A stretch of 64,000 nucleotides of DNA from NCBI RefSeq assembly GCF_000184685.1, contig NC_014830.1, forward strand, positions 310,001 through 374,000, in the 5' to 3' direction. The notes under the pieces were generated by a model. The model was not told where the DNA came from. It made no database searches and saw only the letters and a program-made list of their open reading frames with translations. This stretch comes from Intrasporangium calvum DSM 43043. Lineage in GTDB: Bacteria > Actinomycetota > Actinomycetes > Actinomycetales > Dermatophilaceae. Shown here piece after piece: positions 56,658 through 64,000 of this stretch. How positions within the stretch are numbered: position 1 is the stretch's first letter; every line of letters starts with the position of its first letter. The position numbers and the translations under genes are program-made.

Positions 56658-57500
56658 ATGCCCCGGCTCTACCCCATCTTCAAGTACGCGTTCATCACCG
56701 TCTGGGCCTGCTTCGTGGCCGGGCCGTTCCTCTGGGCACTGACGACGAGTTTCAAGGACGACAATGGCGTCCAGCACGGAGCCACCTACCTGCCGTGGGT
56801 GCAGTACCGGCCGACCACCCTCGCCTGGCGCAACATCTTCGGCGGAGCCGGTGGCGTCGATGTCATCAAGCCCTTCCTGAACAGCCTGATCGTGACGGTC
56901 AGTGCATCCGTGGTCGCCCTCATCCTCGGTTCGCTCGCGGCCTATGGTCTGTCGCGCTATACGTACCGGTTCGGCCCGATGAAGAACCCGGACATCGTGT
57001 TCTTCTTCGTCTCCCAGCGCATCATGCCCCCGATCGTGCTCGTCATCCCATTCTTCTTCCTCCTGCAGTTCGGAGGTCTGCTCGACTCCATCCCCGGTCT
57101 CGTCATCGTCACCGTGTCACTGCTCCTGCCGATCTCGGTGTGGGTGATGGTCGACTTCTTCGACAACATCCCCAAGGAGATCGACGAGATGGCGATGCTC
57201 GAGGGCTGCACGCCACTCGGAGCGTTCACGCGAGCCATCCTCCCCAACTCCCTACCAGGACTGACCGTGGCGGCCATGTTCTGCGCCGTCTTCGGGTGGA
57301 ACGACTTCTTCTTCGCCTTCCGCCTCACATTCACCGAGGTGCAGACGCTGCCCCAGGCGGTCGTGGCCCTCAACTCCTCCATCCCGCCCTGGTGGACCCT
57401 TTCGGCCGCTTCGCTCTTCGGCGTGGCGCCGCTGGTCCTGCTCGCGATCATGGTCGAGCGCTACCTCTCCAAGGGGAACCTGTCGGGGGCGGTCCGATGA
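56658..57500 (+). CDS. ABC importer permease 2 (MalG-like)
   Basis: 280 aa, starts one base after permease 1. Six helices; EAA loop PKEIDEMAMLEGCTPLGAFTRAILPNSLPG. Its stop overlaps the first ATPase start (ATGA). Confidence 0.92.
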   Translation: MPRLYPIFKYAFITVWACFVAGPFLWALTTSFKDDNGVQHGATYLPWVQYRPTTLAWRNIFGGAGGVDVIKPFLNSLIVTVSASVVALILGSLAAYGLSRYTYRFGPMKNPDIVFFFVSQRIMPPIVLVIPFFFLLQFGGLLDSIPGLVIVTVSLLLPISVWVMVDFFDNIPKEIDEMAMLEGCTPLGAFTRAILPNSLPGLTVAAMFCAVFGWNDFFFAFRLTFTEVQTLPQAVVALNSSIPPWWTLSAASLFGVAPLVLLAIMVERYLSKGNLSGAVR

Positions 57501-58576
57501 GCCTGACGCTGACCGGGGTGTCGCTCGCCGTCGACGGGGCCGCCCACTTGGACTCGATCGACCTCGACTTCCAGGCGGGACGGATCTACACGATCATCGG
57601 TCGCACTCTCGCGGGCAAGACCACGCTGCTCCGAGCGCTGGCCGGGCTCAGTCCGGTAGACACCGGCCGCATCGAGCTCGACGGCGCGGACATGCAGGAC
57701 GTGCCCCCGTGGAAGCGGGACACCGCGATGGTCTACCAGCAGTTCATCAACTACCCGCACCTCTCGGTCATGGACAACGTCTGCTTCCCCCTCAAACGGG
57801 CGGGCCTCGATGCTGCCGAGGTGCGCCAGCGCGCCGAGGAGAACCTCGAGAAGGTGGGTCTGACGCCATTCGCCCACCGCAGGCCGCGCCAGCTGTCCGG
57901 CGGTCAGCAGCAGCGAGTGGCACTCGCCAGGGCCCTGGCGAGACGGTCCCGGATCCTGCTGCTCGACGAACCGCTCGTCAACCTCGACTACAAGCTCAGG
58001 GAGCAACTGCGCGAGGACCTCCGCGGGCTGTTCTCGGGGGTCGGTGACGCCATCGTGGTCTACACCACCACGGAGCCCACCGAGGCACTGATGCTCGGCG
58101 ATGAGGTCGTCGTCATGCATGAGGGCCGTGTCCTGCAGGTCGCGGCTCCGGCCGAGGTGTTCGAGCGGCCTCTCAACACCGACGTGGCCCGGATCATCAA
58201 CGACCCGCCGATGAACCTCTTCGACGGGGTCGTGGCCGGGGACTGGATCTCGTTCGGGGGGCTCGCGGAGATCCACTGCCCCGCGCACCTTGCGGGTCTG
58301 CCCGACGGGCCGTACCGATTCGGGCTGCGAGCGACAGACATCCGTCCTTCGAGCCGCAGCCCGGTCTCAGGCGAGGTGACGTTCGTCGAGATCTCCGGTT
58401 CGGAGACGTTCGTGCACCTCAGTGTCGGCGATGCCGCCCTGGTGATGAGGGCCGAGGGGATCCATGATCTCGCGATCGGGGACCCGGAGCGGGTCGAGCT
58501 GCGCGCAGAGCGACTGTTCGTCTTCGGCCCCGACGGACGCCTGCGCGTCGCTCCTGAGACCAACGAGAGGTTCTGA
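57497..58576 (+). CDS. ABC importer ATPase 1 (GlpS-like)
   Basis: 359 aa. The Walker A is unusual, GRTLAGKTT in place of GPSGCGKST. The signature LSGGQQQRVALARAL and Walker B LLLDEPLVNLD are normal. The H-loop region reads YTTTEPTEAL, with Thr where His normally stands. C-terminal TOBE/regulatory domain from about residue 240. These changes match GlpS of the rhizobial glycerol importer GlpSTPQUV as I know it. Confidence 0.88.
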   Translation: MSLTLTGVSLAVDGAAHLDSIDLDFQAGRIYTIIGRTLAGKTTLLRALAGLSPVDTGRIELDGADMQDVPPWKRDTAMVYQQFINYPHLSVMDNVCFPLKRAGLDAAEVRQRAEENLEKVGLTPFAHRRPRQLSGGQQQRVALARALARRSRILLLDEPLVNLDYKLREQLREDLRGLFSGVGDAIVVYTTTEPTEALMLGDEVVVMHEGRVLQVAAPAEVFERPLNTDVARIINDPPMNLFDGVVAGDWISFGGLAEIHCPAHLAGLPDGPYRFGLRATDIRPSSRSPVSGEVTFVEISGSETFVHLSVGDAALVMRAEGIHDLAIGDPERVELRAERLFVFGPDGRLRVAPETNERF

Positions 58577-58580
58577 TGAC

Positions 58581-59663
58581 ATGGCACGGATCGACCTGAC
58601 CGATGTCGGCCACGCATACTCGCGCGGCGACGGCTCCGAGGACTGGGCGTTGAAGCCCCTCAGCCTCTCGTTCGACTCCGGCAAGACGTACGCCCTAGTG
58701 GGCCCGTCAGGCTGCGGCAAGACGACGATGCTCAACATCATCTCCGGTCTGATTCGGCCGAGCCAGGGACGGGTCAGCTTCGACGGTGTCGACGTCACTG
58801 CGCGGCCGACGAGGCACCGGAACATCGCACAGGTGTTCCAGTTCCCCGTCATCTACAGATCCATGTCTGTGAGGGACAACCTCGCCTTTCCCCTCGAGTG
58901 CCGCGGCTGGGAGCAGCCGAGGATCGACACGCGCGTGGGGTCTGTCGCGGAGGCCCTGGGCCTCTCGCACCGGCTGGACCGGGCCGCCCGCCACCTGAGC
59001 GCGGACGAGAAGCAGTTGATCTCACTGGGCCGCGGACTCGTGCGCGACGACGTCGCGGCCGTCCTGATGGATGAGCCGCTCACGGTGATCGACCCCCAGC
59101 TGAAGTTCTCCCTGCGACGCAAGATCCGTGAGCTCAGCGAGCAGTTCCAGCCGACGGTCATCTACGTCACCCACGACCAGTACGAGGCCATGAGCTTCGC
59201 CCAGGAGGTCCTGGTCATGCGTCATGGCCGGATCATGCAGCAAGGAACACCGGAGCAGCTGTTCGAGAGCCCTCGGTCCACGTACGTGGGGTATTTCGTC
59301 GGATCGCCCGCGATGAACTACCTTGATGCCGCGTGGGACGGTTCGGCCGCCACGGTGGCCGGAGTCCCGGTCACGCCGGCTTGGGCTCCTCCGGTCCGTG
59401 CCGGCGCGCGGTTCCAGCTCGGCATCCGCCCCGAGTACGTGCGGTTGGTGCAGCGCTCCGGCCCCAACACGCTGCCGGCCACCTTGCACTCCGTTCGCGA
59501 CCATGGTCCGACCCGGGTGTGTCATGTCGATATCGGCGGACAGTCCGCGACGGTCAAGGTGCCGCGCGAACATCCCATACCGTCGGAGCCGCTCCTCTAC
59601 CTGGAGATGCCACGAGCCAAGGTGCTGCCCTACGTGGAGGGAGAGCTCGCGGTGGTGGACTAG
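58581..59663 (+). CDS. ABC importer ATPase 2 (GlpT-like)
   Basis: 360 aa, ATG 58581. Canonical Walker A GPSGCGKTT, Walker B VLMDEPLTVIDP and H-loop YVTHDQYEAM, but the signature is LSADEKQLISLGRGLVR instead of LSGGQ. Together with ATPase 1 it forms a heterodimer in which each subunit supplies what the other lacks (inference). C-terminal TOBE domain. Last gene of the operon. Confidence 0.88.
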   Translation: MARIDLTDVGHAYSRGDGSEDWALKPLSLSFDSGKTYALVGPSGCGKTTMLNIISGLIRPSQGRVSFDGVDVTARPTRHRNIAQVFQFPVIYRSMSVRDNLAFPLECRGWEQPRIDTRVGSVAEALGLSHRLDRAARHLSADEKQLISLGRGLVRDDVAAVLMDEPLTVIDPQLKFSLRRKIRELSEQFQPTVIYVTHDQYEAMSFAQEVLVMRHGRIMQQGTPEQLFESPRSTYVGYFVGSPAMNYLDAAWDGSAATVAGVPVTPAWAPPVRAGARFQLGIRPEYVRLVQRSGPNTLPATLHSVRDHGPTRVCHVDIGGQSATVKVPREHPIPSEPLLYLEMPRAKVLPYVEGELAVVD

Positions 59664-59737
59664 TACACGGCCCGGCGAGGGCAGAAGAACCACGGCGCGC
59701 CCGAGCCTCGTGTCAGGCCTGCTCGCGAGTGGTCTGT

Positions 59738-59897
59738 GGGCCCAATGATGGACCCAGAGATGGCGGGTCATGTCGGTTGCGTAACGATGAGTCTGGACCC
59801 TACTCGTTATGCCTGCAAGGCCTTGACCTGCACAAACGCCGTCCGCCGGTGGGGTACGAGTCGTGCCGTGTCGGCGCCGTTCGGGGTGATCGAACTC
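59738..59897 (+). repeat. island right-end repeat, copy C
   Basis: Degenerate 12-mers, CGGTTGCGTAACGATG, and CCTGCAAGGCCTTGACCTGC shared with copy A, running into att core 3. Confidence 0.78.
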
Positions 59898-59940
59898 CTA
59901 CGGATGAGAAGGTTAGGGGTTCAAATCCCTTCGGGTGCGC
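59898..59940 (+). other. att core 3 (tRNA-Arg 3' half)
   Basis: Same 43-base core with two mismatches, followed by the CTGTGTTGAGACAG flank seen after the true tRNA. Not a tRNA gene. Confidence 0.87.
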
Positions 59941-60078
59941 TCTGTGTTGAGACAGAGAACAAGGCCCTGACCAGCGGAAACGCCGGTCGGGGCCTTGTGC
60001 TTTGTGCCCTGGGGCCCAGGACGAGGGGGGCCATTGACAGCAACGCTGACAGCAACCGGGCCGCACGAGCACGCCAGA

Positions 60079-60540
60079 TCACGGTCCGAACACCCCGTCG
60101 AGGGCGTCCGCGGCCGAGCGCAGCGACGACGGCATGACGTGCCCGTAGAGGTCAGTCGTCATGCTCAGCTGCGTGTGGCCCAGCAGCTCCATCACGACCC
60201 GGGGCAAGACTCCTTGGGCGAGCAGCAGGGACGCGCACGTGTGCCTCAGGTCGTGGAAGCGGATGCGCCGGACGCCGGCGCGCTCGATGGACTGATCGAG
60301 GAGCCGGTTGAGGTTGCGGGGCTCGATGACCGTCCCGCGTCTGGTGGCGAAGACGATGCCGCGGTCCTGCCAGCGTGACCCTGCCTCCTCGCGCGCCGCC
60401 GCTTGTGCTGTGCGGTGGGCCTTGAGTGTCGCGACGAGCACGCGGGGGATTGGCAGCGTGAGACGGCTCCGAGCCGTCTTGGGCGAGCCGGTGACGAGGC
60501 CGAGGCGCTTGCCCAGCCGCTGGACCGTGCCTCGGACTTT
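60079..60540 (-). pseudogene. tyrosine integrase, C-terminal fragment
   Basis: About 150 residues of the catalytic domain: KTARSRLTLPIPR, RIRFHDLRHTCASLLL (His-x-x-Arg), LLGHTQLSMTTDLYGHV (His, Tyr). The N-terminal arm and core domains and the first catalytic Arg block are gone; the break at about 60540 joins an MFS fragment. It reads toward att core 3. Different in sequence from the 28195 integrase. Confidence 0.82.
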
Positions 60541-60776
60541 CATGGCCGAGCTCTTCCCCACCCGGGTCCGCTTCACCGGTGCCTCTCTCACCTTCCAGTT
60601 GGTCTCCGTGCTCGGCGCCGGGTTCGCCCCATCAATCGCCGCGGGACTGGTCCTCGCCGACCAAGGGGGGCGTCGGGCTCCTCGGAGTCGTCTGGGTCGG
60701 GACTCTGATCTCCTCTCTGGCCCTCGTCCTCTCCACGAAGGACGCCCGCCACCGCAGCCTCACCGACATCAACTAG
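60541..60776 (+). pseudogene. MFS transporter, C-terminal fragment
   Basis: AELFPTRVRFTGASLTFQLVS, the typical late loop of metabolite:H+ symporters, begins at the junction. A shift at the G-run near 60665 leads to VGLLGVVWVGTLISSLALVL and the end TKDARHRSLTDIN. Confidence 0.78.
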
Positions 60777-60917
60777 GGGCCGGGCGGCGGCTGGCCGCCG
60801 CGGACCATCAGCAACGGGCGTGACGCCTAACGAGCTTGGGCTGGAAAAGGACGGCGAGCGCCTCCCGCAAAGCAGCCACTCCGGCGTGCGAGCCGCCTTG
60901 AGATTGGAGAGGTCGGC

Positions 60918-61550
60918 TCAGCCAGTCCCGCGGCGGGTCAGGACGTACACGGCCATGTTGCCGCCGCCCACAAACTTCGTGTGTTGAAGTTCCATGCCGA
61001 GCAACTCGGCCAACCGGGGCACCCCACCTGCGGCGAGGAACGTCCGCGAACGTTGCAGGTGCCGCGCAGTCAGCTCGGCCAACACGGAGAACCCTCGCAG
61101 TCCCCAGCCCTTGAGTCCACGAAGCGGCCCGGGGGAGAAGTCGATCACGACCAACCGTCCCGAGTCGGTGAGCACGCGTGCCATTTCCTTCCCAACGGCC
61201 TCACACTCCAGCGGTCTCAGCTCGTGCAGCACCAGCGTGGCCGTGACGACGTCGAACATCGCGTCCTCGAAAGGAATCCGCTGGGCGTCAGCGAGCCGAA
61301 GGTCAGCCGCGGAGCCGAGCCTCTCGCGGGCCCGCGCCAGCATCGCGGGCGAGGTGTCGATCCCCGAAACGTCGCAGCCTGCGGCGAGGTACCGCTCCAG
61401 CTGGGTCCCCGTCCCGCAGCCGACGTCGAGCACCCGTGAGCCCCCACCCACCCCGCTCACTCGAACCGCGATTTCGCGCAGCGGCGCGTTGAGCGGCTCG
61501 AGGGCCGCGTCCTGCAACCGGGCCAGGCGGCCGTAGGCATCCTTCTTCAT
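60918..61550 (-). CDS. class I SAM-dependent methyltransferase
   Basis: 210 aa, ATG 61550 with GAGGGG upstream (an ATG at 61568 is also open). Motif I VLDVGCGTGTQLERYL, DTSPAMLARARERLG, motif IV FDVVTATLVLHEL and the LVVIDFSPGPL strand, as in UbiE/Coq5-like methyltransferases. Substrate unknown; no biosynthetic neighbours. Confidence 0.87.
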   Translation of the reverse strand: MKKDAYGRLARLQDAALEPLNAPLREIAVRVSGVGGGSRVLDVGCGTGTQLERYLAAGCDVSGIDTSPAMLARARERLGSAADLRLADAQRIPFEDAMFDVVTATLVLHELRPLECEAVGKEMARVLTDSGRLVVIDFSPGPLRGLKGWGLRGFSVLAELTARHLQRSRTFLAAGGVPRLAELLGMELQHTKFVGGGNMAVYVLTRRGTG

Positions 61551-61621
61551 GACAGGCCCCTCATCCATGTCTCGAGGCTAGCGATCCTTGGGGCCGCAAA
61601 CTCTGACGCCAGTCTTGAGTT

Positions 61622-63235
61622 CTACGCGGCGGTTCCGAGCCGCGCGGTGTCGATGTAGCCGCGGACGTGTCGGTCGATGGTTCGCAGGGCTTGGCGCAGT
61701 TCGAGCGGGGCGGGTCGGGTGTTGGCGGCGATCAGCGGGCGCAGGAGCCGGTCGTGGACCTTGGTGTAGAAGATCGCCACGCGTTGCCCGTCGGGGGTCA
61801 GGTCGTAGGTGTTGGCTCCGGGTCGGCGTCCGATGAGGCCGTTTGAGCGGAGTCGGGCGAGGTCGTAGCTCATCTGGTTGACGGTGTAGGGAACGCCGAG
61901 CAGATGGCTCACCTGGGCGCGCAGGCTCCGGTTGGTGAATCCGAGGGCGTTCAATCCGACACACAGGGCGCCGAGCAGGGCCATGACCCGAGGATCTCCG
62001 AACCGTAGCGCGGGCGACCTCCGGCCATCCTCGGTGAGGGTGGACTGTGCGACCCGCTCAAAGGCTGGGCTCGCAAGGACACAGCCCTGCCCGACACGTT
62101 CAGTATCGAGCAGGCGAGCGTTGACGTCACGGGCCTTGGACTGCAGCTCGTGAAGATGGATCAGGCGGCGGTGGCACTGCAGGTCGTCGGGGCAATTGAT
62201 GACAGTCTCGATCCGCAGCGCGCGACCGTCTTTGAGGTACTGCTTGAGCCGGGAGTGCTTGAAGAACGCGTTGACGGTCACGTCTGTGTCGCGGGTGACG
62301 ACTTTGGTCTTGGGCTGGCAGCCGATCTTGAACGGGCGACCGCGCTTGGGTGGGCCGGTGAAGATCAGCTCCACCGACTCGGGCCGGCCGATGTCGAGGT
62401 TGTCCACGACGAGGGCCTCGAAGAAGGCGCGGGCCTGGCGGGGGGCGTCGAACACGATGGTGCGGGAGACCTCGACCTGGCGCATCGACAGCTCCCACCA
62501 GTACCCGGCGCTTCGGTCGTGGTCGGTCAGCGGCAGCGGCAGCACGCTCATCCAGCGGTCGAAGAAGGCCCCGATGACCTCCGGTCCGAGCCGGTCACAG
62601 ATCGCCTGCAACGCGGCGGGGTCATCGCAGGTAGCGAACCCGTTGGACAGCTCGGTGAACCCGATCCCCGCGAGGGTGGCTTGCCGTTTGGCCCACTCGT
62701 GCCCATTGAGCCAGACCTTGACCGGGTACGGGAAGTACGCGCAGACCTTGATGAAACCCGGCCCGAAATCGGCGTCCCACAGGTAGAAGTAGAAGCAGGT
62801 GACACGCCGGTCGGCCTTGTGGAACGAGAACCAGGGCATCCCATTGCGTCCCTGCCGCTCACTCGAGGCGTACACATTCTGGTACTCCTGCGCGACCCCG
62901 ATCGCGGCCACCCCCGACGCGCCCGTCTTGGCCTGCGCGTTCAGGTAGCGGCGCATCACCTCGACCTTCCGAACCCCCTTGGCGAACTTGACCACCGGGA
63001 CACCCCGCGTGTCAGCGAACTTCCTGACCGAGCGGCGAAACGCGGTGCCGATCTTCTCCATGATCGCCGGCGACGGGAGCGGCAGTCCCAAATGCGTGGT
63101 CATGAACGAGACCACCTGACCGGGCACCTGCAGGTTCGGCACGTAGCCGTTAAGGTAGATCCGGTCCAAGCACTGCACATCCAGTGCCACGTGCCCATCG
63201 AGCAGATCATTGACCGTCACCGTCGCGCCCATCAC
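61622..63235 (-). CDS. large protein of unknown function, possibly transposon-related
   Basis: 537 aa (GTG 63235 or ATG 63232). Not assigned. N-terminal block LDVQCLDRIYLNGYVPNLQ and GQVVSFMTTHLGLPLPSPAIMEKIG, a middle block PWFSFHKADRRVTCFYFYLWDADFG with several acidic residues, and a C-terminal winged-helix-like region (LRAQVSHLLGVPYTVNQMSYDLARLRSNGLIGRRPGANTYDLTPDG). Such proteins recur among actinobacterial hypotheticals, which suggests a mobile gene, but I see no DDE set or clear inverted ends. Confidence 0.65.
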   Translation of the reverse strand: MMGATVTVNDLLDGHVALDVQCLDRIYLNGYVPNLQVPGQVVSFMTTHLGLPLPSPAIMEKIGTAFRRSVRKFADTRGVPVVKFAKGVRKVEVMRRYLNAQAKTGASGVAAIGVAQEYQNVYASSERQGRNGMPWFSFHKADRRVTCFYFYLWDADFGPGFIKVCAYFPYPVKVWLNGHEWAKRQATLAGIGFTELSNGFATCDDPAALQAICDRLGPEVIGAFFDRWMSVLPLPLTDHDRSAGYWWELSMRQVEVSRTIVFDAPRQARAFFEALVVDNLDIGRPESVELIFTGPPKRGRPFKIGCQPKTKVVTRDTDVTVNAFFKHSRLKQYLKDGRALRIETVINCPDDLQCHRRLIHLHELQSKARDVNARLLDTERVGQGCVLASPAFERVAQSTLTEDGRRSPALRFGDPRVMALLGALCVGLNALGFTNRSLRAQVSHLLGVPYTVNQMSYDLARLRSNGLIGRRPGANTYDLTPDGQRVAIFYTKVHDRLLRPLIAANTRPAPLELRQALRTIDRHVRGYIDTARLGTAA

Positions 63236-63490
63236 CCCAGCGTGATCCCGCCCGACACGACAAACCAGCCCCGCACCTCGGCGGTCAGAGGCGAAGCCTC
63301 GTTAGGAGCGTGGGTCAGTAACACGCCAGTGGGGTCCGCGGCGGGCAGTGTGAGGCGCTCGGGCTCGGTGCCCGTCGTGCTGTGGAGATTCATGAATGTG
63401 GGTCGGGTTCCGGCGCGGTGAAGGACTGGAATGGCATCAGGCGCCGAATCAGGTTCCGTGACAGGCGATTCGCCAGCCGTGGCGGGCCAG
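63236..63490. other. gap before IS1182-like transposase
   Basis: No gene seen; probably contains the 3' end of the IS element. Confidence 0.4.
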
Positions 63491-64000
63491 TCAGGTGGTC
63501 GCGAGCCCGGCCAGGCCGCCGGTCCCGACGTGCCGGTGGAGTTTGCGCAGGTTGTGGCATGCCGCGAGCAGCAGCCACTCACCCCGGGCGCCGTCCAGCC
63601 CGCGTAACAGCAGCTGCTTCCCGTTCTGCAGGGTGGCCATCTGACCGAACACCGGTTCCACGATGACCTTGCGCCGCGCGTACGCGGCCCGCCCCTTCTT
63701 CGTGGTCAGCTTCCGGGCCATCCGTTCCCGCGGGCTGGCCGCGGTCGGGATCCGCCCGCGGGGTGAGGTCGGGATCGGCGCGTCGTGCTTGCTGCGGCCG
63801 GTCGCGATGAAGAACTCGGTCCCGGTCGCCGCGGTCACCGCGGCAGCCTGCGCCAGGTTGTCGGCCGAGCAGTAGCCGGCGTCGGCGACCATCTCCCGCG
63901 GCGCGGCTCCGGTGTTGGCGGTGACCTGCTCGGTCATCGGGATCAGGTTGGCCACGTCCGCGGCGCAGTCGCTCACCTCGGCCGCGACGATCACCTGGTG
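63491..64000 (-). CDS. IS1182-like transposase (5' end outside window)
   Basis: C-terminal 169 residues of a DDE transposase: MVADAGYCSADNLAQA (second Asp), then KGRAAYARRKVIVEPVFGQMA with the catalytic Glu, and LLLAACHNLRKLHRHV. The frame is open to the window edge. Confidence 0.85.
   Translation of the reverse strand, partial: HQVIVAAEVSDCAADVANLIPMTEQVTANTGAAPREMVADAGYCSADNLAQAAAVTAATGTEFFIATGRSKHDAPIPTSPRGRIPTAASPRERMARKLTTKKGRAAYARRKVIVEPVFGQMATLQNGKQLLLRGLDGARGEWLLLAACHNLRKLHRHVGTGGLAGLATT

Larger units (their letters stand above)
59664..60078. other. right junction of segment 2 (non-coding)
   Basis: No gene. Holds right-end repeat C, att core 3, a copied tRNA terminator hairpin (about 59963-59998) and sequence leading to the integrase fragment. 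Confidence 0.75.

Noticed and set aside
59898-59940. Third tRNA-Arg gene
   Set aside because: Only the 3' half, with two mismatches; no acceptor 5' strand or D-arm.

Overview
The window is high-GC DNA with strong G/C third-position bias. It carries an actinobacterial gene set: tandem LytR-CpsA-Psr proteins, an EtfD-type Fe-S membrane protein, FolP2, GTP-dependent PckG, CW_binding_2 repeats and an SpdB-like protein. An actinobacterium of the Intrasporangiaceae/Micrococcales kind is my inference; no rRNA or species marker is present.

Positions 1-27.7 kb look like chromosomal backbone. In order they hold: an alpha/beta hydrolase with a cytochrome P450; a decayed WD40 gene; an acetaldehyde-type aldehyde dehydrogenase with DUF779 and a divergent GAF regulator; a slipin; a quinol-type nitric oxide reductase (norB) with a cysteine-motif membrane partner; an unrecognised three-gene cluster (12651-14880); etfD; cysK-cysE; tRNA-Ser; folP2; a cold-shock gene; two LCP proteins; a second tRNA-Ser; a DUF6328-like protein; pckG; and an intact tRNA-Arg(ACG). 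Seven exact copies of a 15-bp motif (GTATGCCGCTGGGCT) are scattered through this part. Some lie inside genes. I found no exact copy in the rest of the window.

From 27.74 kb to about 60 kb the DNA is accessory and built on the tRNA-Arg. The 3' half of the tRNA recurs at 50282 and 59898, so three att-like cores bound two tandem segments. Segment 1 (27.8-50.3 kb) starts with excisionase and integrase genes; the integrase is cut by a transposon of the Tn554 type. It then carries an ATPase, small membrane proteins, IS5-, ISL3- and IS110-type insertions or fragments, plasmid-transfer remnants, a secreted HNH nuclease with cell-wall-binding repeats, a secreted PQQ-type propeller, broken secreted lectin genes, an SMP-30 lactonase and a HEPN/MNT toxin-antitoxin pair. 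Segment 2 (50.3-59.9 kb) is a metabolic module: an AcoR-like activator, a divergent zinc alcohol dehydrogenase and a five-gene ABC importer with two unusual ATPases, arranged like polyol/glycerol importers. A second, truncated integrase and a truncated MFS transporter lie just past the third att core.

The right end (60.9-64 kb) holds a methyltransferase, a 537-residue protein of unknown function and the end of an IS1182-like transposase.

Frameshifted genes cluster in the accessory part, while housekeeping genes are intact. This suggests real decay rather than general sequencing error.
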